The notes under the pieces are model-generated. The model had not been told where the DNA came from, searched no databases, and worked only from the letters and a program-made list of their open reading frames with translations. Position numbers and translations under genes: made by a program. Below are positions 45,665 through 46,506 of a stretch of DNA of 46,506 nt, piece after piece. Each line of letters begins with the position of its first letter. Positions within the stretch are counted from its first letter, which is position 1. The DNA is from Candidatus Woesearchaeota archaeon. GTDB taxonomy: Archaea; Nanobdellota; Nanobdellia; Woesearchaeales; DSVV01. The DNA is taken from contig JACRKF010000012.1 in NCBI GenBank assembly GCA_016219865.1, positions 1 to 46,506 of the forward strand. Direction: 5' to 3'.

Positions 45665-46273
45665 TTAATGATGTCCGTGATCACCATGGCTATCACCACT
45701 TCCTTCTTTTCCAACATGGCTATGTTTTGGTTCGCGAACAATATACATCATGAATATTAACACAACAATTAATAACACTATTGAACTAACTGCTGTTGAA
45801 TCAAAATTATTTACAACAGAATCTATAATCACTTGCAGCCAGCTTTGTCCGGAACTTGTTGTAATAGCTGCTAAAAATATAAGCACAACACCAACAAACA
45901 TAATCACCATGAATGTTGTTCTCCATCCTCCTACTAATTTAACTTCTTCTTTTTCAGAAAAGAATGTTCCTATCAATAGTAAGAAGCAGACAGAAATAAG
46001 CAATAATAATACAATATTTGCTAATGACTTATTTATAATTGCAACTAACTGTGATGAAGCTATTACTAAAAATGCAATAACAAATGCAACCATGGCATTA
46101 AGATTTTTTTTTGCTGTTTTTACTCCTTCAACATCTTCTGTTCCAAATATCTTTGTTTTTTCGAAAATTGCAAAAACAATTGTAAATACGAGGATAAATG
46201 GAAGTATTACATCATATACTCCAAGTCTCTCTAAGAATTGAATAACATTGCCAAATACTGTTTCTTGAACCAT
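45665..46273 (-). CDS. Polytopic membrane protein with His-rich tail
   Basis: 202 residues, about five helices (near 20-42, 58-80, 86-106, 118-138 and 160-180) and the tail SHVGKEGSGDSHGDHGHH. Start chosen at MVQETVFGNVIQFLERL because TTTATATA (46304-46297) stands 24-31 nt upstream; a longer frame beginning near 46366 would run through this promoter. Paralogue of the next gene downstream. His-rich ends may bind metal or mediate protein contact; no enzyme signature is visible. Confidence 0.65.
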   Translation of the reverse strand: MVQETVFGNVIQFLERLGVYDVILPFILVFTIVFAIFEKTKIFGTEDVEGVKTAKKNLNAMVAFVIAFLVIASSQLVAIINKSLANIVLLLLISVCFLLLIGTFFSEKEEVKLVGGWRTTFMVIMFVGVVLIFLAAITTSSGQSWLQVIIDSVVNNFDSTAVSSIVLLIVVLIFMMYIVREPKHSHVGKEGSGDSHGDHGHH

Positions 46274-46318
46274 TCCTTTTTCTCTATCGATGAGGATATA
46301 TAAATATTTCGTTTTCAT

Positions 46319-46342
46319 GGCACAATCCAATTTGTGAGTGAT
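46319..46342. repeat. 24-nt motif shared with 19680-19703
   Basis: GGCACAATCC followed by AATTTGTGAGTGAT, two transitions away from the other copy. It lies between two divergent genes, just before the promoter of the gene that leaves the window. It may be an insertion-sequence end (inference). Confidence 0.5.
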
Positions 46343-46356
46343 GGATATAAATAGAA

Positions 46357-46407
46357 GGATAACCACCTCAAATGTATATTTTCAGATATAAACAGAGGTG
46401 ATTATCC
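46357..46407 (+). promoter_or_regulatory. Inverted repeat covering a ribosome binding site
   Basis: GGATAACCACCTC (46357-46369) and GAGGTGATTATCC (46395-46407) are complementary at 12 of 13 positions. The right arm contains the GAGGTGAT ribosome binding site of the gene starting at 46409. It could be an operator, or, if the left arm is transcribed, a stem that hides the site. A TATA-like TATAAAT at about 46345 makes the second option depend on the exact start. Confidence 0.5.
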
Positions 46408-46408
46408 A

Positions 46409-46506
46409 ATGACAGAAATATACTTGAACCTTAATAACTTTTCGAATTTTGAAGCACTTTTTGACTTGTTTCCAAGTTCTAATCAGTATGAATTTACTTC
46501 TGATAA
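46409..46506 (+). CDS. 5' part of an unidentified gene cut by the window edge
   Basis: 32 codons visible: MTEIYLNLNNFSNFEALFDL, then FPSSNQYEFTSD. GAGGTGAT 7 nt before the ATG is a strong ribosome binding site. Too short to assign. The shared 24-nt motif upstream would fit a transposase gene, but nothing in the visible protein proves it. Confidence 0.45.
   Translation, partial: MTEIYLNLNNFSNFEALFDLFPSSNQYEFTSD

Noticed and set aside
46274-46366. Longer start for the His-tailed membrane protein (reading MVILLFISITHKLDCAM...)
   Set aside because: The promoter-like TTTATATA lies inside it, and the paralogue begins at the position matching MVQETVFG.

Overview
The window reads as a chromosomal stretch from an AT-rich archaeon of the DPANN type, most like Woesearchaeota or Pacearchaeota. 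This placement is inferred from gene content, not from a marker tree. Archaeal markers are a replication factor C large subunit, the MBF1-like bridging factor, a TrmB-type regulator, translin, a UPF0200 kinase, a double-domain Lrp regulator and a VIT1-type metal transporter. Many genes have a TATA-like box about 22-33 nt upstream of the start codon, so they are probably transcribed leaderless. Internal genes more often carry a GGTGA-type ribosome binding site. No rRNA, tRNA, CRISPR array or complete insertion sequence was recognised.

Left part (1-9,650): an EEP-fold phosphoesterase, a small membrane protein overlapping thymidylate kinase, dUTPase, a UPF0200 kinase, a DUF167 protein paired with a possible ribosome-hibernation-like protein, secreted Cys-rich and lipoprotein-like genes, a HAD-like two-domain protein and adenylosuccinate synthetase. 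Two gene remnants (peptidase U32 and C39-like) lie among them.

Middle (9,650-24,610): an accessory-rich zone. It has many toxin-antitoxin modules, several of them damaged: MazF-like, PIN/UPF0175, a VapBC remnant, a RelE-like toxin with an in-frame stop, and DUF4258/YgiT-type. Between them are TrmB with a substrate-binding lipoprotein, rfcL, asnS, bacterial-type aspS, a LysE-type exporter, a metallo-beta-lactamase-fold lipoprotein that has lost metal ligands, and translin. Two 128-bp MITE-like elements with perfect 14-bp terminal inverted repeats flank a CARF-like/dehydrogenase gene pair.

Right-middle (24,700-36,600): adenosylhomocysteinase, MBF1, a membrane-anchored winged-helix regulator with a palindrome in its divergent promoter, an AbiE-type pair, a double Lrp regulator divergent from an asparagine-synthetase-like enzyme, an HTH-nucleotidyltransferase, a variant CTP synthase and VapBC-type genes.

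Right end (36,650-46,506): an M50 protease, two large Cys-rich surface proteins behind a highly structured leader, dCTP deaminase, two coiled-coil proteins (one with a FlaC/D/E-like ending), and three membrane proteins ending in Gly/His tails. This block is the best candidate for an undescribed envelope system. Tmk, dUTPase, dCTP deaminase, PyrG and PurA together cover much of pyrimidine and adenine nucleotide supply.
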